Translations under genes and position numbers: made by a program
Shown: positions 7,049 through 8,867 of the stretch, piece after piece
Layout of the letters: the number at the start of each line of letters is the position of its first letter
Numbering within the stretch: the first letter of the stretch is position 1
The notes under the pieces: generated by a model
Seen by the model: only the letters and a program-made list of their open reading frames with translations
Databases searched by the model: none
What the model was told of the DNA's origin: nothing
DNA from: UBA11164 sp002420085
GTDB taxonomy: Bacteria; Pseudomonadota; Gammaproteobacteria; Xanthomonadales; Xanthomonadaceae
DNA: 8,867 bases
Assembly (NCBI GenBank): GCA_031976395.1
Contig: DALYLJ010000136.1
Coordinates: 1 to 8,867 of the forward strand
Reading direction: 5' to 3'

Positions 7049-7075
7049 AAAGAGGCAGAGCGCGACAAGCGTACA

Positions 7076-7109
7076 CCGGTCCGGCTGTCATAAAAAGAGC
7101 CGGTCCGGC
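7076..7109. repeat. Paired CCGGTCCGGC repeats between the divergent genes
   Basis: CCGGTCCGGC occurs at 7076-7085 and again at 7100-7109, 24 bp apart. Because the unit is almost self-complementary, 7076-7086 and 7098-7108 also form an 11-nt inverted pair with one mismatch, enclosing an A-rich loop. Spacing near two helical turns could suit cooperative protein binding; an RNA hairpin is the alternative. The function is not determinable from sequence. Confidence 0.4.
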
Positions 7110-7119
7110 CTGGCTGTGC

Positions 7120-7137
7120 CCGAGGTCTCGGTTTTTT
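7120..7137 (+). terminator. Short hairpin with T6 tract upstream of the cysteine synthase gene
   Basis: CCGAG (7120-7124) and CTCGG (7127-7131) flank a 2-nt gap, so four to five pairs form, and TTTTTT follows at 7132-7137. This looks like a minimal intrinsic terminator or attenuator on the plus strand, 70 nt before the cysteine synthase start. The stem is short and its loop is tight, so strength is doubtful. It matters only if a promoter lies upstream of 7120. Confidence 0.35.
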
Positions 7138-7149
7138 GCAGCCCACCTC

Positions 7150-7178
7150 TTGACGCCAGCCTGCACAGCGATTGCACT
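7150..7178 (+). promoter_or_regulatory. Weak candidate promoter of the cysteine synthase gene
   Basis: TTGACG (7150-7155) is a five-of-six match to a -35 box. At 17-nt spacing the best -10 is TGCACT (7173-7178), only three of six. Transcription would start near 7185, leaving a leader of about 20 nt. The -35 is good, the -10 poor. Confidence 0.22.
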
Positions 7179-7206
7179 GACCGCCCCGCTCCGAATCGAA
7201 ATCCCC

Positions 7207-8217
7207 ATGAAAAGCCAGGTCGATTTCCTCGCCACCGTCGGCAACACTCCACTGATCGAGCTTCGTCACGCATCCGAAGCGACCGGCTGCCGGATCCTCG
7301 GCAAGTGCGAGTTCATGAATCCGGGCGGATCGGTCAAGGACCGGGCTGCCAAGTACCTGCTGCTCGACGGCCTGCACCGCAAGCAGGTCGAGCCGGGTGG
7401 CCTGGTGGTCGAGGGGACGGCCGGCAACACCGGCATTGGCCTGACCCTGGCCGGCAATGCCCTCGGCCTGCGGACCCTGATCCTGATGCCGGAGACCCAA
7501 TCGACCGAGAAGAAGTCGGCCCTGCGTGCCATGGGCGCCGAACTGCGCACCGTCCCGGCCGTGCCCTATGCCAATCCGGACAACTATGTTCACCAGGCAC
7601 GACGCCTGGCGGAAACCCTGGCTGCCCATGCCCCGCACGGGGTGTTTTACGCCAATCAATGGGACAACACCGCCAACCGTGAGGGTCACATCGCCAGCAC
7701 CGGACCGGAAGTCTGGGCGCAGACCGATGGCCGGATCGATGGCTTCATCTGCGCGGTCGGCACCGGCGGCACCCTGGCCGGCATGGCCGAGTACCTGAAG
7801 TCCAGAAATCCGAAGGTCATCACCGCTGCGGCCGACCCCGATGGCGCCGGGATCTGCCATTGGGTCAAGCATGGCTCGATCGCCGCCAGTGGAAGCTCGA
7901 TCACCGAGGGCATCGGCCAGAATCGGATCACCGGCAATCTCGACGGCGCCCGCATCGACGATGCCTTCACGATTCCGGATTCCGAACTGCTGCCGGTGCT
8001 GTGGCAGTTGATCCACCACGAAGGGCTGTATCTCGGCGCATCCAGTGGCATCAATGTCGCCGGAGCGATCCGGCTGGCCCGGCAACTCGGACCTGGCCAT
8101 ACCATCGTCACCATGCTGTGCGACTCTGCCAGCCGCTATGAATCGAAACTGTTCAATCGCGGCTTCCTCGCCGAGCGCGGGCTGCCCCTGCCGCCCTGGC
8201 TGGCTGACCAGGCGTGA
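7207..8217 (+). CDS. PLP-dependent cysteine synthase (CysK-like, TAGNTG subfamily)
   Basis: Fold-type II PLP enzyme of 336 residues, expected to make L-cysteine from O-acetylserine and sulfide in the cytoplasm. The PLP Schiff-base lysine is Lys44 in NPGGSVKDRAA, the substrate loop is TAGNTG (71-76), the phosphate cup is VGTGGTLAG (184-192), and SITEGIGQNRI (231-241) and GASSGIN (277-283) follow. The classical CysK loop is TSGNTG; the Ser-to-Ala form here, the VPYANPDNYV block (118-128) and the C-terminal extension RYESKLFN...PPWL mark the longer subfamily annotated cysteine synthase A in alphaproteobacteria and found in yeast as Mcy1. It lacks the haem and CBS domains of cystathionine beta-synthase. 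The ATG at 7207-7209 is chosen because homology begins at once with VDFLATVGNTPLIEL; the ribosome site is poor. It is divergent from the receptor and convergent with the ATP-grasp gene. No cysE or sulfate genes are in view. Confidence 0.9.
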   Translation: MKSQVDFLATVGNTPLIELRHASEATGCRILGKCEFMNPGGSVKDRAAKYLLLDGLHRKQVEPGGLVVEGTAGNTGIGLTLAGNALGLRTLILMPETQSTEKKSALRAMGAELRTVPAVPYANPDNYVHQARRLAETLAAHAPHGVFYANQWDNTANREGHIASTGPEVWAQTDGRIDGFICAVGTGGTLAGMAEYLKSRNPKVITAAADPDGAGICHWVKHGSIAASGSSITEGIGQNRITGNLDGARIDDAFTIPDSELLPVLWQLIHHEGLYLGASSGINVAGAIRLARQLGPGHTIVTMLCDSASRYESKLFNRGFLAERGLPLPPWLADQA

Positions 8218-8867
8218 TCAGCGGTCAACACGGCGGTCCGCCTGAGCTTCTTCGGTGAGCGTGGCGACGCTATCCTCGAACAGGCGCCGGGCGGTTGCCG
8301 GACTGTCGCCGATGCAGACCAGGCCAAGCTTCCCGAATTCGGACAATGCCCCGATCAGGTTGAACACGACCCCCTGCTGGCGGGTCTCATCGAAATGCAG
8401 GCGACGTGCGACCAGGATGTCGATCAGGTCGTCAGGGATCAGGCGACGATAGAGGGGATCGACCAGATTGTCGGTCGCGTAATAGTGGCGGACCTGGCCG
8501 ACCGGAGTCAGGAACAGGCCGAGACCGGGATCGTAACGGCCATTAGTCAGGAATTGCAGCATCTGGTACGGCATGGTGGTGCCGCCCTTGCGCAGGTTGA
8601 TCTCGATCGCCTGGTGATCCCAACCGTCATCGCCCAACACGGAGACGAAATCGACCGAAAAGCGACCGAGCACCCCGTGCCTGCGGAGCACCTCGCCGAC
8701 CCGCAGGGCCGGCTCGTGCAATGCCCGTGCATAGCATTCATCGGCAGGAAACGTACTGCCCTGGAACACCTGACCGTTCGGACCTGCCATGATCTGGTCG
8801 TGACTGGAGATCAACTCGACCTCGCCGAGTGGATTGATTCTCAACTGGACCGAAGGCGTGCGCTTGT
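8218..8867 (-). CDS. ATP-grasp protein resembling PGM1-type peptide ligase, C-terminal part, cut by window edge
   Basis: The last 216 codons of a minus-strand gene whose start lies beyond 8867; the frame is open to the edge. The sequence runs VQLRINPLGEVELISSHDQ, GPNGQVFQGSTFPAD, then GVLGRFSVDFVSV and AIEINLRKGGTTMP. The E-x-N in the last motif fits the ATP-grasp Mg-binding residues, so the catalytic end of the fold is present. After NGRYD comes a C-terminal domain with GVVFNLIGALSEFGKLGLVCIGDSP. This combination matches my memory of the PGM1-related family, typified by the pheganomycin ligase that joins a peptide to a nonproteinogenic amino acid. In gammaproteobacteria the role is largely unassigned. 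No signal or membrane segment is seen in this part. Its TGA (8218-8220, read leftward) directly abuts the cysteine synthase stop. Another ATP-grasp carboxylate-amine ligase role is possible. Confidence 0.75.
   Translation of the reverse strand, partial: KRTPSVQLRINPLGEVELISSHDQIMAGPNGQVFQGSTFPADECYARALHEPALRVGEVLRRHGVLGRFSVDFVSVLGDDGWDHQAIEINLRKGGTTMPYQMLQFLTNGRYDPGLGLFLTPVGQVRHYYATDNLVDPLYRRLIPDDLIDILVARRLHFDETRQQGVVFNLIGALSEFGKLGLVCIGDSPATARRLFEDSVATLTEEAQADRRVDR

Noticed and set aside
7062..7094. GACA...CATAAA as a promoter for the cysteine synthase gene
   Set aside because: The spacing between the best hexamers is about 21 nt and both matches are partial, so I do not call it.
7036..8100. 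354-codon minus-strand frame opposite the cysteine synthase gene
   Set aside because: Its codons mirror the plus-strand gene, and it has no motif or ribosome site.

Overview
The window is a GC-rich bacterial chromosome segment (roughly two-thirds G+C, strong third-position GC bias). It most resembles a gammaproteobacterium, possibly of the Xanthomonadales/Lysobacterales or a related lineage. The reasons are the Pseudomonas/Xanthomonas-type class I fumarase N-terminus, the linkage of nagZ to a methylthioinosine-phosphorylase-type gene, and a TonB-dependent receptor. The lineage is inference from remembered family features. I see no phage genes, insertion sequences, CRISPR arrays, tRNA or rRNA genes.

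Positions 1-4369 form a block of five genes, all on the minus strand. In transcription order they are rlmD (23S rRNA m5U methyltransferase), nagZ (cytosolic beta-N-acetylglucosaminidase of peptidoglycan recycling), hpt-type hypoxanthine-guanine phosphoribosyltransferase, an S-methyl-5'-thioinosine/methylthioadenosine phosphorylase, and the first 183 codons of a class I fumarate hydratase cut by the window edge. The phosphoribosyltransferase and the phosphorylase overlap by ATGA and form a logical salvage pair: the phosphorylase would release hypoxanthine and the transferase would turn it into IMP. A GC-rich hairpin and a possible -10 box precede the fumarase, so it may be a separate unit.

Positions 4370-4642 hold no gene. 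They contain a 13-bp tandem duplication and a long hairpin followed by a short T run, which I read as the terminator of the next gene. Positions 4643-6931 (minus) encode a TonB-dependent outer-membrane receptor with signal peptide, TonB box, plug and barrel; its substrate is unknown.

Positions 6932-7206 form a divergent intergenic region rich in inverted and direct repeats. It should hold the promoters of the receptor (leftward) and of a PLP-dependent cysteine synthase (7207-8217, plus). The cysteine synthase ends exactly where the stop codon of a convergent, edge-truncated ATP-grasp gene begins (8218-8867, minus). That gene resembles the C-terminal part of PGM1-like (pheganomycin-type) peptide ligases.

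Most of the window is ordinary housekeeping DNA. The points most worth a second look are the PGM1-like ATP-grasp protein, the hpt/phosphorylase salvage pair, the structured receptor leader, and an apparent strong excess of GATC sites across the window. I found no convincing new multi-gene system.
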